From Phycisphaerae bacterium (GTDB lineage: Bacteria; Planctomycetota; Phycisphaerae; Tepidisphaerales; Tepidisphaeraceae), in NCBI GenBank assembly GCA_026004655.1, contig BPJO01000011.1:1-64000 (forward strand): 64,000 nucleotides of DNA, written 5' to 3'. A program made the translations under genes and the position numbers. This document shows positions 27,085 through 37,125 of this stretch, one piece after another. How positions within the stretch are numbered: the first letter of the stretch is position 1; each line of letters begins with the position of its first letter. Below the pieces are notes generated by a model. The model did no database searches and had not been told where the DNA came from. It saw nothing but the letters and a program-made list of their open reading frames with translations.

Positions 27085-28296
27085 TCACTCGACCCCGGAC
27101 GGGTCGCACAGACGTCCGATAAACAGAATCGCCCCCGTCCTGTGATCCCGGATCAGGAACACAAACGGACGGTCTACAACGATTTCGACAGGTTCTTCAG
27201 GTATTGGAAGTGAGGTTACAGCCATCACCAAACCGGTGGCTCCAGTGGCTTGGGTCCCCTTCTCGTCGACCGTGATATAGGTCTTGTGATAGATCTGCTG
27301 AATAAAGAACGGTTTCACCTCGGATATGCCCGAAAAATCGGCTTGCTGGGGGTCAAAGGCGTCGGTAATCCCCAAATGGTGCAAAATCTTGCTCATCGGT
27401 TTCGCATCGGTGATCTGGAACCGGGGAAGACCCAAGCGGACTTCCCGTTTGCGAAGTCGATTGTCCAACCCCGACATCCATTCGGGGGTCAGCTCCTTTT
27501 CCGTCTGTTTTAATCCGTCCGGGGTCTTGGGAACGATCAGGTACATCGAGGCGGTTGCCCCTACATAAGGCAAAGATACGACGTGGCTGGCGCCGGTCTC
27601 CGCGTAGCGTAATCGGGCACCAAGGTGCATCATGTCGACTTCGACTGTTCGGTCCGTCTGCACCTGAAAAGGGGCCTTTTTCGTCTGTAAGGGTTCGAAC
27701 TTTTCAAGCCAGTCGGCCCGGAAATAGATGGTATTGGTCAGGATTACACGTGTATTCGGGGTCAGACTCCCGGGGGGCAATAAGTTTGAGATCTTTTCCC
27801 GGGTCTGCTCATTGACCCACTGGTTAATGACCGACCGGGCCCATTCGGGGTCTTGAAAATCCAACATCCGGGCCTGGGCTTTGAACCTCTCTCGAAGGAA
27901 TTGCACGTATTCGTTTCGTAAAAGAAAACCCGATTGCGCCCACAACGCGCTGGCTAGATGAAACTCCGGGGAATCCTGGTCCGGTTTCGATAGCGTCAGT
28001 ACTAGCACATTTGAATACTCCTGCGGATCCGAAATATGAAGGGTCTCAAGGATTTGCTTTCGGGTTTCTCCTTTCGCCCCCACGGCAGTCATCGCTAACA
28101 CCGATTCAATGCTGAACGGGGAAACAAATGCATTTCCGGGAGCATCCGCGATCCATCGGTGATAAAGGTTTATCGCAAACTCCGACCCTACGGTCGGAAC
28201 CGGTTTGTCCCCCCCCTCGGTCGTTTCCCCACCGGACGACACCGGGCAACAAGTGCATATTCCCGCCAAAACAGCCGAACTCAAAAGTTTCTTCAT
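27085..28296 (-). CDS. Secreted serpin (serine protease inhibitor)
   Basis: About 403 residues from the ATG at 28296, whose N terminus MKKLLSSAVLAGICTCC is a signal peptide; the cysteines make a lipoprotein possible though the lipobox is imperfect. Serpin landmarks: NAFVSPFSIESVLAMTAVGA, NTIYFRADWLEKF, and the C-terminal DRPFVFLIRDHRTGAILFIG. The hinge DEKGTQATGATG has small residues at P15-P9, so it should be inhibitory. By alignment with the antitrypsin loop, P1-P1' falls near Thr-Ser in AVTSLP. Target proteases are unknown. Separate from infC downstream by about 245 bp; the longer start at 28368 is less likely. Confidence 0.94.
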   Translation of the reverse strand: MKKLLSSAVLAGICTCCPVSSGGETTEGGDKPVPTVGSEFAINLYHRWIADAPGNAFVSPFSIESVLAMTAVGAKGETRKQILETLHISDPQEYSNVLVLTLSKPDQDSPEFHLASALWAQSGFLLRNEYVQFLRERFKAQARMLDFQDPEWARSVINQWVNEQTREKISNLLPPGSLTPNTRVILTNTIYFRADWLEKFEPLQTKKAPFQVQTDRTVEVDMMHLGARLRYAETGASHVVSLPYVGATASMYLIVPKTPDGLKQTEKELTPEWMSGLDNRLRKREVRLGLPRFQITDAKPMSKILHHLGITDAFDPQQADFSGISEVKPFFIQQIYHKTYITVDEKGTQATGATGLVMAVTSLPIPEEPVEIVVDRPFVFLIRDHRTGAILFIGRLCDPSGVE

Positions 28297-28419
28297 GACA
28301 ATTCCCGTTTTTGATGTTCGGTTGATTAGACGCCAGGACCCGACGAAAGTTTCACCCTGTTGGTTCACTCGGTCGCTGAACTTTCAAACGGACTCCCGTA
28401 ACGGGTTCAAAATCCCGGT

Positions 28420-28971
28420 TTATCGAAGTAGCATTCCGACAAAAAACCCCACAAAACCGGCCGAAGTACTGGGTAAATATTCCCAAACCCGATCCTTGAG
28501 TTTTCCGACTTGGGTGGTGACCCACTCTCGATGGGTGTCCCACTGGTGCTCGACCTGAGTCAAATCGATGTTATAGAGATTGAAGTAGGATAGCAGGACA
28601 ACCCCGATGACCGAACCGACGGTCAGAATCGCCATTGTCCGGAGAAATATTCGAAAAATGTATCCGATCGCAAACGCGATAAGAAAGCTTAATCCCAGTT
28701 GAAATCCTTTGGAACTGACCCACTCCGTCGGGGATTTTGAACCCTCCGTGACAACCGGTGTCTGGGATCCGTTGGAGGAATCGACCATCGACCGGTTTGA
28801 TTCCGTTGTCGTATGGACGGGCCAAACCGTGTTCCGAGGCTGGATCGATGTGGTCCATACCCAACCGATCAGCCCGGCAACCGTCAGGAGCACACCCGCC
28901 AGCAACGCCTTGATCTGAAAACCGCTTAGCGTCATGCCAGGACGTGCCGTCGATGAGGATTCATGTGTCAT
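28420..28971 (-). CDS. FUN14-domain membrane protein
   Basis: 183 residues. One N-terminal membrane helix (KALLAGVLLTVAGLIGWVW), a polar linker, then the FUN14 domain: KGFQLGLSFLIAFAIGYIFR, a second helix around TMAILTVGSVIGVVLLSYF and a final helix STSAGFVGFFVGMLL. The domain is known from mitochondrial FUNDC proteins and many bacteria, where its function is not defined. The gene follows, on the same strand, the frameshifted gene to the right and precedes the serpin, with about 120 bp gaps, so no tight operon. Confidence 0.8.
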   Translation of the reverse strand: MTHESSSTARPGMTLSGFQIKALLAGVLLTVAGLIGWVWTTSIQPRNTVWPVHTTTESNRSMVDSSNGSQTPVVTEGSKSPTEWVSSKGFQLGLSFLIAFAIGYIFRIFLRTMAILTVGSVIGVVLLSYFNLYNIDLTQVEHQWDTHREWVTTQVGKLKDRVWEYLPSTSAGFVGFFVGMLLR

Positions 28972-29070
28972 GTCAGGATTATCACCGGATTCATCAGGTT
29001 TTCATGCTTTTTGTTTGTGATTTACTGAGATAATGAACGATAAACCGGCAAGTCACCGGTAAAATCAACC

Positions 29071-30904
29071 TCATACCCGGTTTTTTCCGTCCCAGATCTT
29101 CAATACGCTGTTTTTACATTCGACATAGGGTCCGGAATAGACCGCGTCCCACGTGGTAATGTCCTGGGGATTACCGTCGACGGACACTTTCAGACGGTCA
29201 CCGGAGTCGGGCACCACGGTCACCGATTCACCCCGAATCGTTCTATAGTTGATGGACAATCCCTCGACCCCGGAGATCCGTTCGGTCCAATGCCTGTTTG
29301 AACGCTTCCAGGGATGGGTACATCGTGGTGTCGGCCGTTTCGACGATCATCCCATTTTTTCGACCCGGGATTCGGATAATCGGAGAGGGTTTGTGTTTGG
29401 GGCTCTTTACCGCCGGCCCGTGCTTTGTCGTTGTCTTGTTTTTGTTTATCGGTCAGGTCGGTTCTCTCCCAGGACCGCGGGTTCACCGATCGATCGAACG
29501 GCAACAAAGGTTTCACCGGCTTGCATGACCCACCACCGGCCTTGCGACTGAGGAACGACCTGATCGGGGAAAGCGAAAAAACGAATAATCGATCGGTTCA
29601 TCGTCCGGGGCTTGGGTCAGGTTGAACCACGGTACCTTGGATCTGAGCCGAACGATCAAACCGTCCGATACCGTCTTTGTATCCGAAATCGATTTGTTGA
29701 CCGAGATGATCCGATCGACGCGGGTGACCGCCTGTGAACATCAGTCCCCCGGTGGGAGAATCGGCCACGATCTGAAACCGTGTGATCTGAGAACCGTGTC
29801 CGTTCCATAGACTTCCCATGGAGTATTTTGGGGGCGATATAAAGGGTTTCGGCGTAAGTGTTGGGTCTGGCCTGAGTTCCCTGACCGTACCAGTAGTTGG
29901 CTTTGGTGTTATAGAGGGTGACCGGGAGTGACGGGAGGTTCTTTTTCGCGATATTGTACAGGGGCAGGACTCGGACGGTAACGGCTTGTGATCGCGTGAA
30001 GGGTGTATAGAAATCGTTTCATTTCGGTCGGGGTCGGTTCGTAATGACTTGCCCACCAGATGTATCCCGACTGATCGGCGATGCTTCCGTGGGGTTTTTC
30101 CGGAAATCCCCTCTGGTTCGGGGCCATGAAAAAACCGTCCCGGTATTTCAGCGCGTATCCTGCCAGAACCAGTCCAGACCGGCCCGGGCAATCAGACGCG
30201 TCTCGGGATCCTGGGCAAAATCGTGAATGTTCAATAAACCGTTCACCGTGAACTGCCAGTAGGTGCTGCTATCCCATTCCCCGTTCCCGGTGGCATAGGT
30301 GGTTTTGATGAAATCGCGAAGCTGTTGTTTGGGCGATCGAAAGGGTTTGCTCCTTGGTTTTTCCAGACAAACCGGTCTCTAACCAGGTGGGGAAGGACCG
30401 TTCGCAGCCATCATATTCATGGTTTTGTGATTTTCGGTTCCCGAAGGATTCAGGTACGCACCGTATCGTTTGGCTTGGGCGACCAGTTTCTCGGTGGTTT
30501 CCGGGGTCAGGACCTTGTTTCCCGTACAAGGGATAGAACCGTGCCCAATTGACCGCTGCGAAATGGTAGTGCTCCTTGTAGGACCGGTCGTCGTTCATGT
30601 AATGTCGGACTTCCGGATCGTCCGGATCGATCATCAATTTTGCCATTGACGCCCCGGGGAGGTATTTACCGGGGTCCCCGCCTGTAAGTATCCTTTTCGC
30701 CAGGTTTCCCAGGTCGTTTGTCGCCAACGCGTTGATCACACGTATGGCGCGATTTCGGAATCCCTGCTCGTCGGGATATGTCCGGGAACTAGCTTCGGGG
30801 CAACGTGACCGGTTCGGGCATTTGGGAGGTCGGAATCGATATTTCCCGCCAACGCCACGACCGACCCGAGACCCAACGCCACCATGATGGCCAACCCATT
30901 TCAT
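29071..30904 (-). pseudogene. Secreted (alpha/alpha)-toroid polysaccharide-lyase-like enzyme, many frameshifts
   Basis: Joining minus-strand frames gives about 600 residues of coherent protein. It starts MKW at 30904 behind a perfect AAAGGAGG, passes a signal peptide (AIMVALGLGSVVALA) and ends IWDGKNRV at 29071. Readable landmarks include YLNPSGTENHKTMNMMAANV, NGEWDSSTYWQFTVNGLLNI, QDPETRLIARAGLDWFW and a late beta-rich half with SLWNGHGSQITRFQIV. Asn/His/Tyr-rich helical repeats followed by a beta-sandwich resemble heparinase or alginate-lyase layouts, but I cannot name a family. At least eight frame changes are needed, without accompanying in-frame stops, so damage by consensus error is more likely than decay. 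Divergent from the DUF6785 gene. Confidence 0.6.
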
Positions 30905-30925
30905 AAGACCCTCCTTTAAGACGCT

Positions 30926-30962
30926 ATTTCTTGCATGAAATACTATTTTACGTCATAGTAAA
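30926..30962. promoter_or_regulatory. Two adjacent inverted repeats in the divergent lyase-like/DUF6785 promoter region
   Basis: ATTTC-TTGCAT-GAAAT at 30926-30941 and TTTAC-GTCATA-GTAAA at 30947-30962, separated by five bases. Both have exact half-sites and lie between two divergent start regions (30904 leftward, about 31055 rightward). They are the size of repressor operators. No regulator gene is close, so this is a pattern only. Confidence 0.4.
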
Positions 30963-31054
30963 GGCAAAGCCGATCCAAAATATGTCGCAATTTTGCTTTT
31001 CAAGTATGATTACACGTCGAACGATGCTATGTTGATTCTTTCCGTGGAGTTTTT

Positions 31055-33156
31055 GTGAGCTTAACAAACTTGCCCCCTCGGAAATCCCGTGAACTGGCGG
31101 TCGGTCGGCCTGGGACTCGATAGGAGTGGTCGGGGTTTGTGCCTTGACGCCTTTCAACGATTACGTGTTAAACAATTCCGTTTTGATCGGGGGGAGCCTA
31201 CCGATCGCAGCAGTGGTTGTACGTCTTTTTGATCAGCGTTTTGGTCAACGGACCCCCTTAGTCGATTTCATCGGGGACTGACCAGCGCGGAGATGCTGGT
31301 CGTTTCTGGTCATGGTTCTGGTCGTCTGTTGTATACCGACAAGTGGGTTGATGCGGTTCCTGGCCGGCTTCTCTGGTGGGTCCATGGAATTACGTGAATG
31401 AACGACCCGAAACCGCCAAGATCTTTACCGTCCTTGAGTTACCTGACTGGTTCTGGCCTAGCATGGGAGAAAATCGTCCTACCGATCCGGTAGTGACTGA
31501 GTTTTATTCTCGGATCGATCCGTCCGCGCCTTGGGGGGTCTGGTACGACCGTTGGAAGGCTTGGTTGGCACCGACGGTGGGATGGGGCGTATTTTTCCTG
31601 GGGATGGGGTTGTCGGTCTTGGGCTTATCCACGATTTGCGCCCGTCAATGGACGGTCAATGAGCGGATCCCGTTCCCGGTCGCACAGGTCCAACTGTCTC
31701 TGATTCAGCAACCGTCTTCGGGGAAGTGGTTACACCCTTTGTTGTGTTCTCGGGGGTTCGTCTGGACCACACTAATCGTTCTGCTGATCCGATCCCTGCA
31801 GGGTTTGCATGAATATTTTCCGGACGTCCCGCAGATCCCGCTTTCGTTTAGCCTTCACGGGTTGTTCGAACAACCCCCGTTGTCTTATGTCGATACATGG
31901 GTGCGGGGTAGTGAAATTTATTTCCTCGTGGTGGGTCTTTCCTTTTTTGCTGCGAGCCGAATCAGTTTCAGCCTGTGGGCGTTCATGATTTTGCTTCAGT
32001 TTTTCAACATGGGACTCGGTACTGTAGAGATCGAACTGACCAATGCACATCGCAGGGACCTGAATCTGGGCGCCTTGATCGCGTTTCTGGGAATGATCCT
32101 TTGGACGGGACGTCATTATTACCGTCAGGTGCTTGGGAGGATGGTCGGTCTGGTCAGGAACCGTGACACGGGTCATGAATCGGGAATTCTTTCAGACCTC
32201 AGCGCAGGATGGCTCACCCTGGTCGGGATCGTGATTTCGGTGGTTTGGTTGGACTACGTTGCAATGAGCCTTGGAGGGGCTTTGATGCTGATATCGGGCC
32301 TGCTGGCCGTCTGGATAGTGATGGCCAACGTGGTGGCACATTCCGGGATACCAACGGCTTACACCTTGTCCGGACCCCCGGGAATGGTCGTTGTGGGTAT
32401 TCCAAAATGCCGATCCGGTCAAACATTACTCGGTTACGGACGTGGGGAATCAGTTCATGATGCAAAAAGTCGGTGGGATGTGGGCTTACGCCAGCGACCA
32501 GTTGGGCGTCTACGCCACCCATGCCGAAAAATTGGTGCACGAAACACAGATCCGACCGAAGTTTCGTTTCTTTACCGTTATTGTCCTGTCGCTGGTCGTG
32601 GGATTTGTTGTTGCCCAAGTTAGCACCCTTTTCATCTACTACCGGTTTTCCTCCACCCTGGACGAGCAGGCAATTGCCCCCGCTGAACAAGGAAGTCGTT
32701 GAAGGCCAACCCTACTGGACGATGAATCATACGCTCCGGACGCATACGGAGGGGCTTAAAAAAGAATCCTTGACCTGGGAATCGGCAGCCCGGACGACCG
32801 CGTCAGCCTTTTTCACCGGACTTCTGGCGTTTCTACAGTTGACTTATAACGCCTGGCCTTTGCACCCGATCGGTTTTCTGATGGTCTTTAGTTTCAGCAT
32901 GAAACGGATCTGGTTCAGTATCTTTCTGGGTTGGCTTATGAAAGCTCTTGTCATCCGCCTAGGAGGCAGTCGTTTGCTCCAGGCGGCCCGTCCGGTTGTC
33001 CTCGGACTTATCCTGGGAGACGTCCTGGCGTCGGGCGGTTTCGGTCTGGTCGCTATCCTGCTAAACCTGCTAGGGATCGAGTATCAAAACCATCCGTTTT
33101 ATGCCCGTCAGTCAGTTCTGAACGGATACGTCCGATCCGGAAATACGTTTTCGTGA
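31055..33156 (+). pseudogene. DUF6785-type multipass membrane protein, many frameshifts
   Basis: Reconstructed from the GTG at 31055, with GGAG six bases upstream, to the stop at 33156, about 690 residues. The recovered text has the pattern I associate with the planctomycete DUF6785/DUF6784 family: LTPFNDYVLNNSVLIGGSLP, IPTSGLMRFLAGF, LPDWFWPSMGENRPTD, DPSAPWGVWYDRWKAW, then many membrane helices with HAEKLVHETQIRPK and NAWPLHPIGFLMVFSFSMKR near the end. The family looks like an oligopeptide-transporter-type carrier and has no proven substrate. Roughly eight frame changes are needed, both insertions and deletions. Divergent from the secreted toroid enzyme, so uptake of its products is conceivable; that is inference. 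Confidence 0.6.
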
Positions 33157-33224
33157 CCAGAAGTGTTTGACGTCCTGCGCGGTATTCGCCACTGGAACCG
33201 ATTTTCGATACACTGTTTGACCCT

Positions 33225-34030
33225 ATGAAAAGCGAACACCGGCACGAACTAAAAACCAACTCTCTGGCAGAAGCACTGGCAAATCTGCCTCAGACACTGA
33301 AAACCCACGCCAACAAGATCCTGACCGTGCTGGCGGTCGTGCTGCTAATTATCGCGGGCGTACGATACAAACGTTCGCAGGACGAAGCCGCCCGCGCTCA
33401 GGTCCGTCAATCCCTGGCCACGGCATGGACGATTCTGGGCAATATTCAAGGTGTGCGCGAACCGGCGGTGCTCGACCAAGCCGAAACCGATGTCAAATCC
33501 GCAGCACAAAATGTGATCGAAACGGCCGATGCTTCTGATCATCCCCTGTTGGCTAGCGCTTATCAGGCGTTGGGACAGCTTTACTGGACCCTGGCCATCC
33601 AATCCCCTCTTGCGACCACACAACCCACCACCCAGCCATCCACCCGTCCGACCAACTATCTGGAAATGTCTGAACAGGCTTATACCCCGAATCCTTTCTG
33701 ATTTTTCGGATCAATCCCAAGCCGTCATCACAGCCCATCTGGCCTTGGCCGCGATCGCTGAGGAAAAACGCAACTGGGACTTGGCCCGACAACATTATCA
33801 ACAGGTGATCGAATCCGCTGAAGCCCTTGCGACGGACAAGCGTCTGGCTGAGAACCGGTTGGCTGGCCTTGCAGAACTACAAACCCCCCTTTTGCTGATC
33901 CCGGCTTCACAACCGGTACACACCCCCCACCACGCAGACCCAAATCATTGAACCAGTCACGACTCCGTCTTCAACTACGCTACCCACGACCTTACCAACG
34001 GACCCAAGCCCGCTAACCCCACAGGATTGA
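33225..34030 (+). CDS. Single-span membrane protein with TPR-like region, two frameshifts
   Basis: About 267 residues after removing one base in the C run near 33685 and one in the C run near 33922. A cytoplasmic start (MKSEHRHELKTNSLAEAL) is followed by one membrane helix (ILTVLAVVLLIIAGVRY) and helical pairs such as HPLLASAYQALGQLYWTLAI and LALAAIAEEKRNWDLARQHY, then a Thr/Pro-rich tail ending at 34030. The layout is that of YfgM/TPR_21-type proteins, which assist secretion and folding at the inner membrane. The stop converges on the SYLF gene. It lies about 70 bp after the DUF6785 gene and could be on the same transcript. Confidence 0.72.
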
Positions 34031-34068
34031 TGCGGGTCCTGCCTGCAACCAGAGAATTGTGGGATGGA

Positions 34069-34610
34069 TTATTTGGGTTCAAAGGTGAAACTTTGTCCAC
34101 CGATGGCGGCTTCGGCCATCAGACCGGCCAACGGTTCGACGAAAACCGCTACACCCCATTCATATTTTGCTGTCGCAGCCGAACCACTCTTCAGTGCCAC
34201 TGCCGAGGCTTGGGCGGTAAACGAAAACTCCCCACGTTTGAACTGTTCCAACTCTCGTTTGGTTTCAAACGCGATCACCTCCGCGAACTTTTGTCCACCC
34301 AGTTGCAATCCGATGGTCGCTTGAGACAAGTCGGTGTACCCGACCACTTTTCCGTCTTCGATCAACACACCTCGTCCGTAGGCCCCTCCGACGATCGCGC
34401 CCCCTTTGCCGACCCCGGGGAAAACGGCGTAACCGGCGCTTTTTTTCCAAAAACGGTTTCAAACTTTCGTCCATCAGTTGAAGACGGACCAGCGTTCGTT
34501 GGGCTTCGGCTTCTAGGTCCGCTTTGCCTTGCTGGGTTTTCGGAGCCGTCGCACAACCGGTCAACATCCAAAACACCCAAACCCAATATGCTCAACTTCA
34601 ACCCGTGCAT
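34069..34610 (-). CDS. SYLF (Ysc84)-domain lipoprotein, two frameshifts
   Basis: About 180 residues once one extra base is removed from a G run near 34575 and one from the T7 run at 34440-34446 (A7 on the coding strand). The repaired N terminus MHGLKLSILGLVFWMLTGC is a lipoprotein signal with lipobox LTGC. The SYLF domain follows: LEKSAGYAVFPGVGKGGAIV, GAYGRGVLIEDGKVVGYTDL, SQATIGLQLGGQKFAEVIAF and the C-terminal EPLAGLMAEAAIGGQSF. SYLF domains bind lipids; bacterial lipoproteins of this type are abundant and poorly studied. It stands alone. Confidence 0.85.
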
Positions 34611-34772
34611 AAACGAATCCTTTCTAAATCAAAATCCAGGTCTGATCATTCCTGGATGATCGTGTTGCTTCTTATTCTAGCCGTTTCTGACAATCTTTTG
34701 TCGTAATGAAGGAGAATTTACCCCACGACCCGTGTCATATGGTGACGGGTATGGGTGGAAATATTCTCGGGA

Positions 34773-35513
34773 TCAGAGTTTGGCCGAGTCCAACGACGTA
34801 TCGAGATGCAGACCGCATTCGACCTTGGATTGCCCTGCCCATCGGCCGGCGCGGGGGTCTTCGCCTGGTAGGACCGCCCGGGTGCAGCTTAACGGATTGC
34901 AACCGATCGACAGATACCCTTTTTCCACCAACGGATGATACGGTAGCTGGTGCTCTTTCATGTATTGACCGATCTGTCGGCTGTTCCAGGTCAACAACGG
35001 GCTGATCGCGTAACAATTATTCCGTTTGGACCATTCGACGATCTTACGGTCCTTACGGGTATCGGCCTGGTCGCGTCGGATGCCCCTCAACCAGGCAGCC
35101 GGGGCCAGTTCCCGGATCGCCCGGTCAAACGGTTCGTTTTTATTCACACCACAACACCGTTCGATATCCTGTCTCCAGGTCGGGTCTTCTTCCCCGGCAT
35201 CGTGTAAATACTTGATCGGGTCATTTCGTGTACGATACACCCACACGTTCAGGTCAAAACGTCTCCGAAGCTGCTCCATGAACTGCCAGGTCTCCGGAAA
35301 TAAATACCCTGTATCGACCATGATGATCTTGATCCGGGGATTCACGTGCACGGCCATGTGCAACAACACCGCACTTTCTGCCCCGAACGAGCTGGTCATG
35401 ACCAACTCATCCCCGAACTGCGCCCCGGACCATTCCACGATTTGCGGCGGGGTACGGGTTTCCAACATCTGATTGATCTCGGGAAGGTCTAGCTCTGGAA
35501 CCAGCACGCTCAT
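34773..35513 (-). CDS. cysH: APS/PAPS reductase with [4Fe-4S]-type cysteine motifs
   Basis: 246 residues from the ATG at 35513; AAAAGGAC lies upstream. Reduces activated sulfate to sulfite in sulfur assimilation. PP-loop signature MTSSFGAESAVLLHMA, MVDTGYLFPETW, ERCCGVNKNEPF (the Cys-Cys of the iron-sulfur cluster) and the catalytic ECGLH near the C terminus are all present. The second cluster pair reads GCNPLSCTRAV, four residues between the cysteines instead of the usual two. The presence of cluster cysteines points to the APS-using class rather than the E. coli PAPS enzyme. About 90 bases follow bpt on the same strand, so weak co-transcription with ygfZ-ppk2-bpt is possible. Confidence 0.93.
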   Translation of the reverse strand: MSVLVPELDLPEINQMLETRTPPQIVEWSGAQFGDELVMTSSFGAESAVLLHMAVHVNPRIKIIMVDTGYLFPETWQFMEQLRRRFDLNVWVYRTRNDPIKYLHDAGEEDPTWRQDIERCCGVNKNEPFDRAIRELAPAAWLRGIRRDQADTRKDRKIVEWSKRNNCYAISPLLTWNSRQIGQYMKEHQLPYHPLVEKGYLSIGCNPLSCTRAVLPGEDPRAGRWAGQSKVECGLHLDTSLDSAKL

Positions 35514-35606
35514 GAATGTCGTCCTTTTCCTATTATTCCTGCATAAATTGTAGGAAAATAACCCCTCAAAGACAATCCGATTCACAAGTGATTATCAATA
35601 ATGAGT

Positions 35607-36308
35607 TTATGACCAGACTCCGGTTGCGGTCATCGTCTCATGGGGTCGGAAAGAAGCCTTATACGACATCGCGGAGCAGTCTCGGACCCAATACCCCAGA
35701 TAATAATACCTCAGTCCCCGCGCCTTGGCCCAGGCCAATTCGTACAACGCACCGAAGGTTCCGAGGGACCGTTTGGATTGGTCAGGATCAAAGTAAAAGT
35801 AGACGCTCGACAAAGAAATCGTGCTCAGATCGCAGATTCCCACGGCCAGTAGTTGCCGATTCGGATCTCGATATTCGAACTCAAGCGTAAGCGTCGGAGA
35901 GTCGTACAAAAATCCCTGTAACGATTCCCAGTTGGCGTCTTCCGAACGACCATGCCAGTTATGCAGGTATCGACAATACAATTCGAACTTTTCCCCGGTC
36001 AACACCGGTGGTCCGTCACGGACGGACAAGTCCTGATTTTTGCGCCAAACCCGTTTTTGAGAGCGGCTTGGGACAAACCGCCGGACATCCACTCGCAAGG
36101 GAACACATTCCTGACAATCGGTACAAACGGGTTGGTAAAGCATTTTACCTGAACGTCTGAATCCCACGTCCATCAGCGTACGATACGTCTCAGGATCGAC
36201 CGACGACGCCCAGACCGCCCGGAGCGTCTCTTTTCTTCCCGGTAGATAAGGACAATCCACTTCAGGTAGAACGGTCAGACGGATCTGAACGGGGGGATCA
36301 GGCAACAT
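35607..36308 (-). CDS. bpt: Bpt/Ate-type aminoacyl-tRNA-protein transferase
   Basis: 233 residues from the ATG at 36308 (MLPDPPVQIR); the longer ORF start adds unrelated sequence. Family marks: DCPYLPGRKETLRAVW, GFRRSGKMLYQPVCTDCQEC, VPSRSQKRVWRKN, YLGYWVRDCSAMSYKASFRP. Bpt enzymes transfer leucine (or arginine in eukaryotic ATE1) from tRNA to N-terminal acidic residues and feed proteins to ClpAP in the N-end rule. The CxxC pair after GFRRSG is the conserved cysteine cluster. It starts 10 bases after the ppk2 stop, so it is in one operon with ppk2 and ygfZ. Confidence 0.93.
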   Translation of the reverse strand: MLPDPPVQIRLTVLPEVDCPYLPGRKETLRAVWASSVDPETYRTLMDVGFRRSGKMLYQPVCTDCQECVPLRVDVRRFVPSRSQKRVWRKNQDLSVRDGPPVLTGEKFELYCRYLHNWHGRSEDANWESLQGFLYDSPTLTLEFEYRDPNRQLLAVGICDLSTISLSSVYFYFDPDQSKRSLGTFGALYELAWAKARGLRYYYLGYWVRDCSAMSYKASFRPHETMTATGVWS

Positions 36309-36318
36309 GGACGGGCCT

Positions 36319-37125
36319 TCACACGACTTTGTACTGAAGAGGATCGAATGTCGGTTTAGGAAACTTCGGGTCCAGTTTCTGGACCGTTCTGAGCAGAATA
36401 TCACTGATGAGGTAGTTACGGTACCACTTCTTGTCGCTGGGGATCACGTACCATGGGGCGTGGTCGGTGCTGCACTTTTCGAGCGTTTCTTCGAATGCCT
36501 CCATGTAATCGTCCCAGTATTTTCGCTCCTCGAGATCGGCGGGGTTGAACTTCCAGTGTTTCCTGGGATTGTCCAATCGGGCCTGCAACCGCTGGGCTTG
36601 TTCCTGTTTGGAGATGCACAGATAAAACTTCAGGATCGTCGTTCCTTCGTCAGCCAGCAGTTTCTCGAAATGGTTGATATGGTCGTATCGTTTTTTCCAT
36701 ACTTCCTCGGGAACCAACTTCTTGACCCGTTCGACCAGGACGCTTTCATAATGAGAACGGTTGAAGATGACGAACATCCCTTTTTCCGGAGCTTGGGCAT
36801 GAACTCGCCATAAAAAATCGTGCGCCTTTTCGAGAGGGGTCGGGACCTTGAAACTGCTGACTCGACACCCCTGTGGATTCATCCCCGAAAAGATGTGCTC
36901 GATCGTCCCGTCTTTTCCCCCGGCGTCCATGGCTTGGAGGACGATCAGGACGGCATGTTCGGCTTGGGCATAAAGCACTTCCTGTAGATCGTGCAGTTTC
37001 TCCAGATTTTGCTTCGACAAAACTTCGGCTTGCTTTCGGTCTTTGAACTCGCCGGTATCGTCGGGTTTGAAATCGTTGTGTTTGAATCGAGTTCCGGGTT
37101 TGATCCGGTAGGGGGATTCGATCAT
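36319..37125 (-). CDS. ppk2: Polyphosphate kinase 2 family protein
   Basis: 268 residues from the ATG at 37125 (MIESPYRIKPG). Walker A is LQAMDAGGKDGTIEHI, the lid and Walker B region NRSHYESVLVERV, and the C terminus ends with RNYLISDILLRTVQKL. This single-domain PPK2 form (class I or III like) transfers phosphate from polyphosphate to nucleoside mono- or diphosphates; the class cannot be settled by eye. The start codon overlaps the ygfZ stop as ATGA, a coupled arrangement. As printed, a frameshift in ygfZ makes the two look fused into one 660-residue ORF; see ygfZ. Confidence 0.93.
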   Translation of the reverse strand: MIESPYRIKPGTRFKHNDFKPDDTGEFKDRKQAEVLSKQNLEKLHDLQEVLYAQAEHAVLIVLQAMDAGGKDGTIEHIFSGMNPQGCRVSSFKVPTPLEKAHDFLWRVHAQAPEKGMFVIFNRSHYESVLVERVKKLVPEEVWKKRYDHINHFEKLLADEGTTILKFYLCISKQEQAQRLQARLDNPRKHWKFNPADLEERKYWDDYMEAFEETLEKCSTDHAPWYVIPSDKKWYRNYLISDILLRTVQKLDPKFPKPTFDPLQYKVV

